The notes below the pieces were generated by a model. It worked only from the letters and a program-made list of their open reading frames with translations. It was not told where the DNA came from and ran no database searches. From JBBRZM01 sp963813635 (GTDB lineage Bacteria; Actinomycetota; Acidimicrobiia; IMCC26256; JBBRZM01), in the NCBI GenBank assembly GCA_963813635.1, contig CAWEZO010000011.1, positions 248,001 through 312,000 of the forward strand: a DNA stretch of 64,000 nt, written 5' to 3'. Shown here one piece after another: positions 37,562-48,198 of this stretch. Position numbers and translations under genes: made by a program. How positions within the stretch are numbered: the stretch's first letter is position 1; every line of letters starts with the position of its first letter.

Positions 37562-37632
37562 AGCGGGTGACGGGAATCGAACCCGCGTTCTCAGCTTGGG
37601 AAGCTGATGTTCTACCTCTGAACTACACCCAC
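37562..37632 (-). tRNA. tRNA-Gly (anticodon CCC)
   Basis: 71 bases, no encoded CCA. Acceptor GTGGGTG pairs with CACCCGC, D arm GTTCAGAGGTAGAAC, anticodon stem TCAGC/GCTGA around loop TTCCCAA (anticodon CCC), T arm GCGGG-TTCGATT-CCCGT. Integration site of the island on its left. Confidence 0.93.
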
Positions 37633-37705
37633 GCGAGGACGGCGCGAATCTTGGCGCGAAACCTCGGTGCCGAGTCCGTCCCGAAGCGGTGATCGTATCG
37701 GGCGG
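37632..37705. repeat. 74-bp direct repeat, copy 1 (upstream flank of tRNA-Gly)
   Basis: Identical over 74 bases to 40357-40430, same orientation, offset 2725. It starts at the first base of the tRNA gene and extends into its upstream (promoter) side. The two copies bracket the TetR/desulfinase/rhodanese cassette. Confidence 0.92.
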
Positions 37706-37895
37706 CGGCCGCGTCGATGGAACGTGCGTTCTGTTCGCGTCAACTGACGTTGAGTGGAAGCCAGGTCCGGCCGAAGCGCGGGCTGGCGCGTCGAGATCAG
37801 GTCTTGGCGGCCGTCCACCTGGTCTCTTCCATCTTGATCTTCCCGTCCTGTTCGATGGCGACGGCGCCGTCTCCGGCCCGCCGTTGCTCAGGTGT
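37706..37895. other. Gap between repeat copy 1 and rhodanese gene
   Basis: No complete gene. On the minus strand a 24-codon open stretch ends AIEQDGKIKMEETRWTAAKT and stop at about 37802; it looks like a genuine C-terminus but its upstream part is not recognisable. Confidence 0.35.
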
Positions 37896-38291
37896 TCAGA
37901 TGCCCGAGTACTCATGCTCGTTGGTCGGCAAGCCAGCGTCGGTCCACCCCTTGAGGCCGCCGTCGAGCACAGCGACGTCCTCGTAATCCATGTCCTGGAG
38001 CGTGGCCGCCGCGAGCGCCGCACGGGCACCCGACGCGCACACCACGACGACCCGGCGGCCGGGATCGAGTGCTTCCTTGTGGCGGGGGCTGGTCGGGTCG
38101 GCGAAGAACTCCAGCAAGCCCCTTGGGGCGGGCACGGCACCGTCGATGTGGCCGTGCTGCCATTCCTCGGCCTCGCGGACGTCGACGAACACCGACGCAC
38201 CCTTGGCCAACTCTTCCGCGGCGTCCTTGGGGGCCACGGTGCCGACCCGCGCCTTCGCCGCCATGATCAGTTCCACTGCTGTCTTGGTCAC
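37896..38291 (-). CDS. Rhodanese-domain sulfurtransferase
   Basis: 131 aa single rhodanese domain with VFVDVREAEEWQHGHIDGA (34-52) and the active-site loop CASGAR with Cys85. Transfers sulfane sulfur to an acceptor such as cyanide, thiol or sulfite. Same strand and 21 bases after the DszB-like gene, so probably co-transcribed; use of sulfite released by that enzyme is an inference. Confidence 0.9.
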   Translation of the reverse strand: MTKTAVELIMAAKARVGTVAPKDAAEELAKGASVFVDVREAEEWQHGHIDGAVPAPRGLLEFFADPTSPRHKEALDPGRRVVVVCASGARAALAAATLQDMDYEDVAVLDGGLKGWTDAGLPTNEHEYSGI

Positions 38292-38312
38292 GTCGCGCTC
38301 CTTCGTGGATGG

Positions 38313-39479
38313 TTAGCCGAGTCGGGTCGTGGAGATTTCGAGCTGGGTCGCCTCGGGCAGCTTCGCCGAGCTCCGCCTCGTCCACTCCTCCCTGAGCAGC
38401 TCCTCCGCTGCCTGCTCGAAGAGCTCGGGCGCGGCCCACTCGTGCACGTCGAAGTCGTTCTTGATGTAGCCGTGGCTCACCATGAAGTCCTTGCCGATCT
38501 CGATCGAGGCGAGGTTCTGCGGCGAGAGGTTCGGCACCATGTCGACGTGCTTGATGCCCCGGTACGTGTCCTCCTCGTCGAGGTAGAACGTCTGGCGGTT
38601 GAGGATCACCGCTGCGGCGCGCCTGTTCGCGTTCGCCCAGCGCCCGACTCGGATCGCCCCCTTCATGTACGCGACGACGAGCTCAGGGTGCTCCTCGGCC
38701 ATCACGTCGGTGCAGGTGATGACGGCAGGGCAGTTGGCCATCTGGAGCGTCCAGTTCGGGTAGTGCGAGAGGTCCTCGATGGCCTTGAACTTGCCCGTCG
38801 CCTCCTGAAGGTGCTGGAACACCTTGCTCTGCGTGTAGATCGCGTCCACCGTGCCGTTTTCGAGCGAGGTCTCCAGCGGCCGGAACGCCAGGTCGTGCTT
38901 GTGGTCCCGCCTGAGCCACAACTCGGACGGGTTGTTCATGTTGACCTGGAGCATCTCCGGCTTGTCGTACCAGTCGTCGGGGTACGGGAACTCGACGATC
39001 TCCACGTCGTCCGTGGTCATGCCGTTCATCCGCAACATCAACTCGATGCCCGCGTGCTCCTGGATGCGCCACCAGTCGTTCTTGATGGTGTTCAGGCTCT
39101 TCGTGAGCCCGATCTTCTTGCCCTTGAGGTCCGACATCCGGAAGATGTCGTCGCGGGCGCGCACCAGCATGCAGCCGCCCTCGTGGACCTGTGTCGCGCC
39201 GAGCAGCCGCGTCCGGCGGATGTCCGCGTGGACGTGGATCGGCGGGTACAGACCACCGAAGCGGACGAGGTTGTCGAGGTTGTGGATGTAGTGCGGATAC
39301 CAGTTGTTCTCGGGGCGCGAACGGAAGTACGCGTACTCGACGCCGATCTTCTTGAACTCCTCACGCGTCCACCCGAGCTCCTGGTCGACGTTGTTCGCGG
39401 AAACCATCGGGCAGTTCGTGAAGTACACCTCGTCCCAACGCAACGGCACTGTGGTGGAGACACGCTCTTGCTCGGCCAT
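38313..39479 (-). CDS. DszB-like sulfinate desulfinase / periplasmic-binding-fold protein
   Basis: 388 aa, NMT1/THI5-like (periplasmic binding protein type II) fold with no signal peptide. It carries the catalytic triad pattern of 2'-hydroxybiphenyl-2-sulfinate desulfinase DszB: FTNCP (Cys23; Cys27 in DszB), then His63 and Arg73 in HYIHNLDNLVRFGG with the same 10-residue spacing as His60/Arg70. RRTRLLGAT and LKGKKIGLTKS also align with DszB. So a cytoplasmic C-S cleaving enzyme releasing sulfite is more likely than a transport binding protein. Substrate unknown; dszA/dszC-like monooxygenases are absent. Confidence 0.72.
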   Translation of the reverse strand: MAEQERVSTTVPLRWDEVYFTNCPMVSANNVDQELGWTREEFKKIGVEYAYFRSRPENNWYPHYIHNLDNLVRFGGLYPPIHVHADIRRTRLLGATQVHEGGCMLVRARDDIFRMSDLKGKKIGLTKSLNTIKNDWWRIQEHAGIELMLRMNGMTTDDVEIVEFPYPDDWYDKPEMLQVNMNNPSELWLRRDHKHDLAFRPLETSLENGTVDAIYTQSKVFQHLQEATGKFKAIEDLSHYPNWTLQMANCPAVITCTDVMAEEHPELVVAYMKGAIRVGRWANANRRAAAVILNRQTFYLDEEDTYRGIKHVDMVPNLSPQNLASIEIGKDFMVSHGYIKNDFDVHEWAAPELFEQAAEELLREEWTRRSSAKLPEATQLEISTTRLG

Positions 39480-39597
39480 GATCGGGGACCCCTTTCGCGA
39501 CTGTCCCGCGACAGGCGGGAGCGAATATCAACGACCGTAGACATTCAACCGCGGAACGGTCCACGTCCCTAGGGTCTTTGGTCCCGAAGTGGCGTCC

Positions 39598-40230
39598 TCA
39601 GCGAGTGCGGGCAGGCGGATCGGGCGGCGAGGGCCAGGGAGTCGCGCCGAGGCGGCGCAGCGAACGGGCCAGCTCATCGCGCAGCGTGTCGAGAGGCATG
39701 TCTTCCAACTCGCCTGCCGCGACGACGTAGTCCTCGAAGATCCGCCACCCGAGCGCCGAGGCCACGACCTGGGCCGCACGGAGGCGAGCAGCACCGGCAT
39801 CGAGCCCGTAACCGTTCTCGATGGCCTTGGCCATCGCCGTCACCGGGTTGAAGCCAGGGCGTCCCGCGAGCGTCCGACCCGCGATCGCGAGTGCACCCGC
39901 GATGCGCGCCCACTTGCCCATCACCGTCTCAGGACCGTGCCCCTGTGCGGACAGGGGGTGGTCGATCACGTCGCGAGCGAGTTGTTCGGACAGGTCGTCG
40001 AACACCGCGAAGACGAGCTCCTCGCGAGTCCCGACGTACCGGCGGATGACGGCGATGTCCACGTCGGCCTGGGCTGCGATATCACGCAACGACACAGCGT
40101 CGACGCCGTGACACGCGAAGAGCGTGCCCGCCGCGTCGAGCACGGCACGACGTACCTCGTCGGGTCCGACAGGCGCTCCCGGAGGTCGCCGGGGACCGGA
40201 GTGACGCCTGCGCAGTTCGCCCTCGCTCAC
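39598..40230 (-). CDS. TetR family transcriptional regulator
   Basis: 210 aa from GTG 40230. N-terminal HTH (VRRAVLDAAGTLFACHGVDAVSLRDIAAQADVDIAVIRRYVG, roughly residues 26-68) and an all-alpha ligand domain with TetR_C-like features. The open frame upstream crosses repeat copy 2 and has no homology. First gene of the cassette and likely controller of the desulfinase-rhodanese pair. Confidence 0.9.
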   Translation of the reverse strand: MSEGELRRRHSGPRRPPGAPVGPDEVRRAVLDAAGTLFACHGVDAVSLRDIAAQADVDIAVIRRYVGTREELVFAVFDDLSEQLARDVIDHPLSAQGHGPETVMGKWARIAGALAIAGRTLAGRPGFNPVTAMAKAIENGYGLDAGAARLRAAQVVASALGWRIFEDYVVAAGELEDMPLDTLRDELARSLRRLGATPWPSPPDPPARTR

Positions 40231-40253
40231 AGCGTGGACGGTACTCGCCGCTC

Positions 40254-40263
40254 GAACGCGTTC
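40254..40263. promoter_or_regulatory. Candidate TetR operator
   Basis: Perfect palindrome GAACGCGTTC 24 bases upstream of the TetR start, with a second half-site CGTTCC about 17 bases further. Short, so only suggestive. Confidence 0.35.
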
Positions 40264-40356
40264 CGGATAACGCCCCGACACGTTCCGAGGAGACCGAAAG
40301 TGCTCCTCGCACTCCTTGCGGGAGAAGGCGGCCCGAGTTTCGCGCCGTCCCCCACC

Positions 40357-40430
40357 CGCGAGGACGGCGCGAATCTTGGCGCGAAACCTCGGTGCCGAGT
40401 CCGTCCCGAAGCGGTGATCGTATCGGGCGG
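40357..40430. repeat. 74-bp direct repeat, copy 2
   Basis: Perfect copy of 37632-37705 without the tRNA gene. It marks the right edge of the TetR/desulfinase/rhodanese cassette. Confidence 0.92.
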
Positions 40431-40477
40431 GGGTCACCTCGAACAGAACGTGAGTTCCAATGCACTCACAACCGTGT

Positions 40478-41561
40478 TCACCGTCGTCGGTCGGTGAGTT
40501 CGTTGATTGCCGACGGCGTGTCGAGGTCGTCGAACGCCGCGGCGTAACGCTGTGCGAGTGCGAGTGAGACTTCGGGCCGCTGCCAGGTGTCCGAGGCCGC
40601 GGTGGCGAGCCAGATCGTGAGGCCGTGCGCAACCGAAGCCCGATAGCGAAGCCACGTCTCCGCACGCGACGGGCGGTCGGTGTCGGGGACATCGAGCGCG
40701 GAGCGGTACTCCTCAACCAGATCTCCCTCGCTCGTTCGACGGTCGTCCACCGTCACCGCACCCTGGAGGAAGTAGCCCAGGTCGAGGGAGAAATTGCCTC
40801 GACGGAGCACCTGCCAGTCGAGGAACCCGACGTTGTCGTCGGGCAGCACGTAGGTGTTGCCGATGTGCGGGTCGCCGTGGAGCAGCGTCGGTGCGTCGGC
40901 GAGGGTAGCGACGAACGACGCCCAAGAGTTGCCTTCGATCTGCTCGCCGGTGAGATCCCGGACGGCGGATGGGATCGTGTCGCCTGCTCGCTCCAGTCCG
41001 ATGTCGATCCCTCGAGCCATCCCCGTCCAGGCGCGGATCGGCTCGACCCACGCAAGCGCACTCTGTCTGTCCAGACGGTCGCCCCAGTAGGCGCTGTGCA
41101 AGCGGGCCAAGCTCCGCACCCCTTTGGCAGCCTGCTCTATCGTCAATGGTTGTGTCGCGTCCCGCGGATCGCCGCCGCGGGCGGTGATGTCCTCCATCAC
41201 CAAGAGGAAGTCAAGGCTCGACTCATCGACTAACGCCAGGTACACCGCGGGGTGATCGACCGGGAGCGCCACTCCGCTAAGGAATAGGCGTGGCTCGTTG
41301 AACACGCCACCCGTGGCTGCGTTGAGCTCGGTGTGGTCAGGATCCGCAGCCTTCAGAAACACAGTGCCCGGGCCCGAACCCCGCGCGGTACGTGAGACCG
41401 AGTCGGGCGCGGCGGTTCGTGCCATCGTCCCGTAACAGCAGCTCCACCTCGCGCACCACCGCACCAGGAAATGACGGCGCGAGCGCAGATGTCATCCATG
41501 CCGGCGTCACCGCATCCCAATCACCGGGAATACACGGCACCTCGCGCGGGTCGTTGCTCAT
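40478..41561 (-). CDS. APH/EcKinase-like phosphotransferase, frameshifted as read
   Basis: Kinase-fold phosphotransferase. LLHGDPHIGNTYV (catalytic loop) and VGFLDWQVLRRGNFSLDLGYFL (DFG-equivalent Asp) are clear. The N-terminal 60 residues (VPCIPGDWDAVTPAWM...RAGFGPG) lie in another frame; one extra base near 41370 joins them to TVFLKAADPDH. ATG 41561 or GTG 41573 may start it. Substrate unknown (aminoglycoside, ecdysteroid or other small molecule hydroxyl). Confidence 0.83.
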
Positions 41562-41735
41562 CCGGATGGGCACCCCGAGTCCTAATTGGCGCCACGACTA
41601 TGACACGGATAGGCACTGTTGCATTGGCCGGACTGCTGGCCGAGGCAGTGTAGGGACACACGGCGAAACGGAACCCGCAGCCCAGATGCTGCGCGCGCGT
41701 TCTTGCGGCCATCAGCAGTTGTTTCCGGCTTGCCG

Positions 41736-42020
41736 GCGCACGAGGATTGAGCGGAATGGCGACCGCTCCGGCCGGTGTCGTGCTGTACGGCGGGGCAGCT
41801 TCGTTCTGCACTTCGGGCTTGCCCGACACATGGATCTTCGCTGATGGCACCTGGACGCCCGTGTGCGGACCGGCGGCGCGCACGCTTCCCCATCTTGCTG
41901 CGCTCGGCAGCACCGATCCGTCGCGTCGCGGCGTTTTGCTTGTGGGCGGTCTGACGAGCAGCGGCGACCCGCTCGGTAAGTCGCTCGCACGTACGCGGCA
42001 ACCCCGAACAACCCGGCCGG
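41736..42020 (+). pseudogene. Possible kelch-like fragment
   Basis: One frame reads GVVLYGGAASFCTSGLPDTW followed by IFADGTWTPVCG and later RRGVLLVGGLTSSGDPLG, a beta-propeller/kelch-like pattern. It has no clear start and ends abruptly before dcd. The rest of 41562-42034 shows nothing recognisable. Confidence 0.4.
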
Positions 42021-42034
42021 TAGGCTCCGGCCCC

Positions 42035-42614
42035 GTGATTCTCTCCGACCGCTCGATTCGCAAGGCGCTTGCCGACAGCCGCATCGTCATCGACCCGCTC
42101 GACGAGGACAACATCCAGCCCTCGTCGGTCGACCTGCACGTCGACCGCTACTTCCGCGTCTTTCGCAACGACACCACGCCGTACATCGATCCGAAGGAGC
42201 CGCAGGAAGACCTCACGGAGCTGGTCGAGGTCAACCCGCCGCGTGCGTTCATCCTGCATCCGGGTGAGTTCGTGCTCGGCTCCACCCTCGAGCGGGTCGC
42301 GCTCGCCCGACGACCTCGTCGCCCGGCTCGAGGGCAAGTCGAGCCTCGGCCGGCTCGGTCTCCTCATCCACAGCACCGCTGGTTTCGTCGACGCGGGATG
42401 GGACGGTCATCTCACCCTCGAGCTCTCCAACGTGGCCACGCTTCCCATTGCGATCTATCCCCGCATGCGGATCGGTCAGATCTCGTTTCTCGAGATGACG
42501 ACGCCCGCCGACGCGCCGTACGGCAGCACGACCGTGGGATCGAAATACCAGGGCCAACGCGGCCCGACGCCGAGTCGCTACTACCAGAACTTCCGCGAGC
42601 CCACCGACGACTGA
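42035..42614 (+). CDS. dcd: dCTP deaminase, frameshifted as read
   Basis: About 193 aa. ILSDRSIRKAL, IQPSSVDLHVDRYFRVF, FILHPGEFVLGST, then after correcting one extra base near 42310 VARLEGKSSLGRLGL, HSTAGFVDAGWDGHLTLE and GQISFLEM. Catalytic Glu in AGFVDAGWDGHLTLE region is conserved. Converts dCTP to dUTP (or to dUMP if bifunctional). GTG start. Confidence 0.94.
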
Positions 42615-42693
42615 GCTCCGCCCGGGAGCCGGCGCCCGATCCATCCGTCCAACTCCACCCCTCCCGCATCGTCCGGCGCACACGCCATGGGTC

Positions 42694-42789
42694 ATGCTCT
42701 CCGTGGGCGCGGTATTGATCATCGCGGCGGGATGCGGAGCATGGTTGTGGAGGCGTCGTCGGGCGATACGGCCACGAATGGTCGTCTGA
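42694..42789 (+). CDS. Possible small membrane peptide
   Basis: 31 codons: one hydrophobic stretch LSVGAVLIIAAGCGAWLW followed by RRRRAIRPRM. No ribosome-binding site or homology to support it; listed because it fills the dcd-downstream gap. Confidence 0.25.
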   Translation: MLSVGAVLIIAAGCGAWLWRRRRAIRPRMVV

Positions 42790-42847
42790 GCACCGAAATC
42801 CCGGGCGAACCTTCAAGGCGGCCCCACCGCGATTCGATACCAGGGTG

Positions 42848-43498
42848 ATGCTCTGGTGGTTCGCCCTCACAGGTCTCGTCGTCGCGGCGCTCGTGGGCAT
42901 CCGCGCGTTCCGAATCTGGCGTCGCCGTATCCGGCTGCCTGCAGTGGCCCAGGAGCTCGGTCTCGCCTACGACGTCGACGATCCGTTCGACACGTTGGCG
43001 CTGCCTTTCGACGTGCTGCACCGAGGCGAACGCAACGACATCAGCTGCGTCATGCACGGAGAGCTCGCCGGGGTCGAGACCCGGCTCTTCCGCTACGACT
43101 TCCTCGAGGGTGCCGGTCACCACTTGCGCGCCTACACGCTTGGTTGCGCGCTCGTATCCCTCTCGGGCCGATGCCCGCCGGTCGCACTCCGCCCGGCGTT
43201 CTATTACGGGCGCGTTGACCGAAACGGATCCGGCGTGATCGAGGTTGGCGACGAGGCCTTCCGCCGGCATTTCATCGTGACCGCAGAAGACGCGGACTTC
43301 GCCGGCCGCCTCCTCGACCGGGAGACGCAGCAGTGGCTCCTCGCTCTCGAACCGCGCCCGCTCGTCGAGGTGCGCAGCGGACTTCTCCTGGTCGCGATCT
43401 CCCTGCCGTCGCCCGAGCGCTGGGCACGTCCGGTGGAGATTGCCCGTGCATTCGCGACGCGCACCGACGCGGCCGTGCTCGGCGAGCGACTGAACTAG
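42848..43498 (+). CDS. Membrane-anchored protein of unknown function
   Basis: 216 aa. N-terminal TM (about 4-22), basic flank, then a soluble region starting LPAVAQELGLAYDVDDPFD and a VETRLFRYDF strand that resembles DUF3137-like proteins, though not certainly. GTG 42845 precedes the ATG. Convergent with the EtfD-like gene (stops overlap by four bases). Confidence 0.65.
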   Translation: MLWWFALTGLVVAALVGIRAFRIWRRRIRLPAVAQELGLAYDVDDPFDTLALPFDVLHRGERNDISCVMHGELAGVETRLFRYDFLEGAGHHLRAYTLGCALVSLSGRCPPVALRPAFYYGRVDRNGSGVIEVGDEAFRRHFIVTAEDADFAGRLLDRETQQWLLALEPRPLVEVRSGLLLVAISLPSPERWARPVEIARAFATRTDAAVLGERLN

Positions 43499-45708
43499 AG
43501 GCCCGACTCGACGGGCGGCCCGACCGATGCCGGTGACGCGGCCGCGCGCTCGAGCGATTCGAGCAGCACTTCGGCGATGTCTTGCACCTTGACGTCTTCG
43601 TCGCGCCCTTCGCCCTTCACGCCGTCGTCCATCATCACGTAGCAGAACGGACACGCGACGGCGATGCGCTCGGCGCCGGTCGCGAGCGCTTCCTGCGTGC
43701 GCTCCACGTTGACCTTCTTGCCGGTGGTCTCCTCCATCCACATGCGCGCCCCGCCCGCGCCGCAGCACATGCCGCGCGTGCCGTTGCGCGGCATCTCCAC
43801 GATGTCGATACCCGCGAGCGAGCCGATGACGTTGCGGGGCGCGAGGTAGACATCGTTGTGCCGGCCCAGATAGCACGAGTCGTGGTACGTGACACGCTCC
43901 TCGAGCGACGCGCCGTCGAGCGAGAGCCTGCCATCGGAGATGAGCTCGTTGAGGAACTGCGAGTGGTGGATCACCTCGTAGTGACCCTCGAGCTGCGGGT
44001 ACTCGTTCTTGAGGGTGTTGAAGCAGTGGGGACACTGCGTGACGATCTTCTTCACGCCCATCGCGTCGAGCGCCTCGATGTTTTGCATGGCGAGCATCTG
44101 GAAGATGTACTCGTTGCCCGAGCGTCGCGCCGGGTCGCCGGTGCAGAGCTCGCCGGGCCCGAGGATCGCAAAGTCGATACCGGCGCGCTGCATCAACTTC
44201 GCCATCGCCCGACTCGTCTTCTTGTTGCGGTCGTCGAACGATCCCGCGCACCCAACCCAGTACAGGTACTCGTGCTCGAGTGGACCGGAACCGTCGATGA
44301 TGTCGACGCCCTCGAGGCTTGCCGCCCAGTCGCCGCGCTCGCCCTGATTCATCCCGTACACGTTGGAGGAGTTCTCCATCGCCCGGTAGGTGTTGCCGAG
44401 CTCGACCGGGAAGTTGCTCTCCATCAACGAGAGGTAGCGCCGCATGTCGAGGATCTTGTCGAGGATCTCGATGTTGACCGGGCAGATCTCGTCGCATGCC
44501 TTGCACGACGTGCACGCCCACAGCTCCTCGGGGGTGACCCGCTCGAACAGCGAATCGGCTCCCACCGTGATGTCGGGTTGCACGCCGACCGGGGGCGAGA
44601 CGGCGGGCGTACCCGTCGCATCCATCACCTCGCCGACCTTCAACACGATCTCGCGCGGATCGAGCGGCTTGCCGGTCGCGTGTGCGGGGCACACCGACGT
44701 GCACCTCCCGCAGATCGTGCACGCGTCGGTGTCGAACAGCTGCTTCCACGTAAAGTCTTCGACGGTCGACGCGCCAAACGTCTCGAGCTCCGTCTCCAGC
44801 AGGTTTGGCATCGGCTTCATCGCACCCTTGGGCCGATCCTTGTCGCCGAGGTACATGTTCATCGGCGAGGTGATCATGTGGCGCAGCTTCGTGGTCGGGA
44901 GGATCACGAGGAACGCCACGAACGCTGCGAAGTGCACGCCCCAACTCCAACGGTGCGCGTCGCGCAGCGTGCCGAGCGCCCAGCCGTCGAACAGGCTCGA
45001 GATCGGATAGCCGACCACCGACCACCTCTCGAACGCGGGGCGCCCGATCAGCGCGATTCGCAGCGCCTCGGTGACGAAGCCCGTGACTCCGATCACGAGA
45101 AAGGTGCCGAGGATCACGGCGTCTTCCGGCTTTGTCTTGATGCGAATCCGGTACGGCCGTTGGATGTAGCGACGGGCGAGCGCCCACAGGATGCCCACCA
45201 CGAAGACCACGCCGAAGATGTCGGCCACCGCGGAGTACGCCTGGTACGTGTGGCCGTGAAGGAACTTCAGCGACTCCGGCAGCTGGTGGTCGGTCTCGAG
45301 GATGACGGTCGCGATGAACAGCACGAGAAAGCCGAAGTAGATGAACGAGTGCATGACGCCGGCGGCCGGGTCTCGTAGCAGCGTCTGCATCCACACGCCC
45401 GAGCGGAAGTCGCGCATGCGCCGCTCGGCGTTCTTCTTCGTGGTGCGTCGATCGTCGGGCGCGCCGCGCTCGTAGTTCCGCACGCGCTGCGACACGAGCC
45501 ACGCGCACACGAACAGCATCGTGGCGGCCGTCGCGTAGAACGCCCAGTAGAGCGGGTCGGGCACGTTGACGAACGAGGGCCGTGCGATGCGGGAGGTGTC
45601 TTCCCACCCGGTGACTCGAGGGGCCACCCCTGACGCGATCGTGACGAGCGCGACGAGCACGCCGAAGGCGAGAACCAGCTCGTGCGGCTTGGGTCGACGC
45701 ATGAACAA
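43495..45708 (-). CDS. EtfD-like membrane Fe-S oxidoreductase
   Basis: 737 aa. N-terminal NarI-like membrane domain with about six TM segments (residues 10-290), two [4Fe-4S] motifs CTICGRCTSVCP and CTSCKACDEICP (about 340-425), and two CCG-type domains (YWVGCAG, CPHCFNTLKNEYP, YHDSCYLGRHN, CCGAGGARMW). Same architecture as mycobacterial Rv0338c (EtfD), which passes electrons from electron-transferring flavoprotein to menaquinone during beta-oxidation. etfAB are not in the window. Confidence 0.9.
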   Translation of the reverse strand: MFMRRPKPHELVLAFGVLVALVTIASGVAPRVTGWEDTSRIARPSFVNVPDPLYWAFYATAATMLFVCAWLVSQRVRNYERGAPDDRRTTKKNAERRMRDFRSGVWMQTLLRDPAAGVMHSFIYFGFLVLFIATVILETDHQLPESLKFLHGHTYQAYSAVADIFGVVFVVGILWALARRYIQRPYRIRIKTKPEDAVILGTFLVIGVTGFVTEALRIALIGRPAFERWSVVGYPISSLFDGWALGTLRDAHRWSWGVHFAAFVAFLVILPTTKLRHMITSPMNMYLGDKDRPKGAMKPMPNLLETELETFGASTVEDFTWKQLFDTDACTICGRCTSVCPAHATGKPLDPREIVLKVGEVMDATGTPAVSPPVGVQPDITVGADSLFERVTPEELWACTSCKACDEICPVNIEILDKILDMRRYLSLMESNFPVELGNTYRAMENSSNVYGMNQGERGDWAASLEGVDIIDGSGPLEHEYLYWVGCAGSFDDRNKKTSRAMAKLMQRAGIDFAILGPGELCTGDPARRSGNEYIFQMLAMQNIEALDAMGVKKIVTQCPHCFNTLKNEYPQLEGHYEVIHHSQFLNELISDGRLSLDGASLEERVTYHDSCYLGRHNDVYLAPRNVIGSLAGIDIVEMPRNGTRGMCCGAGGARMWMEETTGKKVNVERTQEALATGAERIAVACPFCYVMMDDGVKGEGRDEDVKVQDIAEVLLESLERAAASPASVGPPVESGL

Positions 45709-45745
45709 GAACTTATCGTGGCGTCAGCACACGGAACCGCTCGTG

Positions 45746-46171
45746 TTACTGCACCGGTTTCTCGTCGGCAGCGCGAAGGCGGCGTGCCAGGCCGGCGAGC
45801 AACTTCTTCGAGAAACCGGGAACCTCGTCGATGATCGCGGCGAACTCGCGTTGGCCGAGCACGACGAGCTCCATCGGGGTGTCGGCCGTCACGGTCGCGT
45901 TGCGCGGCGCCCTGTCGAGCAGCGCCAGATCGCCGAAGAAGTCGCCCGGGCCGAGCGTTGCCACTTTGCGGCCCCGCCGGGTCACGCGGGCCTTCCCCGA
46001 GATGATCACGAAGAACTCGGCGCCCGTGGCACCCTCGCTCACGAGCACCTTGCCGGCATCGACCCTGACGTCCTCGCCGCGACGGGCCACAAGCGCCAGG
46101 TCTTTCTGAGAGCAGGCGCTGAACAGGGGCACTTCGGCGAGGTGCCTGGCAAACGTGTCCCTGCGATGCAT
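45746..46171 (-). CDS. Single-domain cyclic nucleotide-binding protein
   Basis: 141 aa, one cNMP-binding fold (GATGAEFFVIISGKARV, LGPGDFFGDLALLDRAPRNATV) with no HTH or effector domain. The phosphate-binding cassette FFGDLALLDRAPRNA has the expected Gly and Arg. Immediately upstream of the EtfD-like gene on the same strand (37-base gap). Confidence 0.9.
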   Translation of the reverse strand: MHRRDTFARHLAEVPLFSACSQKDLALVARRGEDVRVDAGKVLVSEGATGAEFFVIISGKARVTRRGRKVATLGPGDFFGDLALLDRAPRNATVTADTPMELVVLGQREFAAIIDEVPGFSKKLLAGLARRLRAADEKPVQ

Positions 46172-46246
46172 GCGGGGAATCTACCCACTTTGTCAAGGCC
46201 GCGCCGAAGCCGCCGAGGCCCTGGGAATGAAAGGGGCCGGGCCAAA

Positions 46247-46267
46247 GTTGATAGCATTACGCTCAAG
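46247..46267. promoter_or_regulatory. HAIR-like HspR operator upstream of dnaK
   Basis: TTGA-N11-TCAA (46248-46251 and 46263-46266) has the exact spacing of the HspR-associated inverted repeat (consensus CTTGAGT-N7-ACTCAAG), with the right half CTCAAG conserved and the left half weaker. It lies about 65 bases before dnaK, and the operon encodes HspR. Confidence 0.6.
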
Positions 46268-46329
46268 CTAATGGCTTGGGTCGCCAACAAGCCCGAACAA
46301 CCCCATCTTTCCAACTACGGAGGCTGTCC

Positions 46330-48194
<1,865 letters not shown>

Positions 48195-48198
<4 letters not shown>

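Noticed and set aside
37689..39572. 627-aa plus-strand open frame
   Set aside because: It is antisense to the rhodanese and DszB-like genes; low-complexity Arg/Val/His content typical of GC-rich shadow frames.
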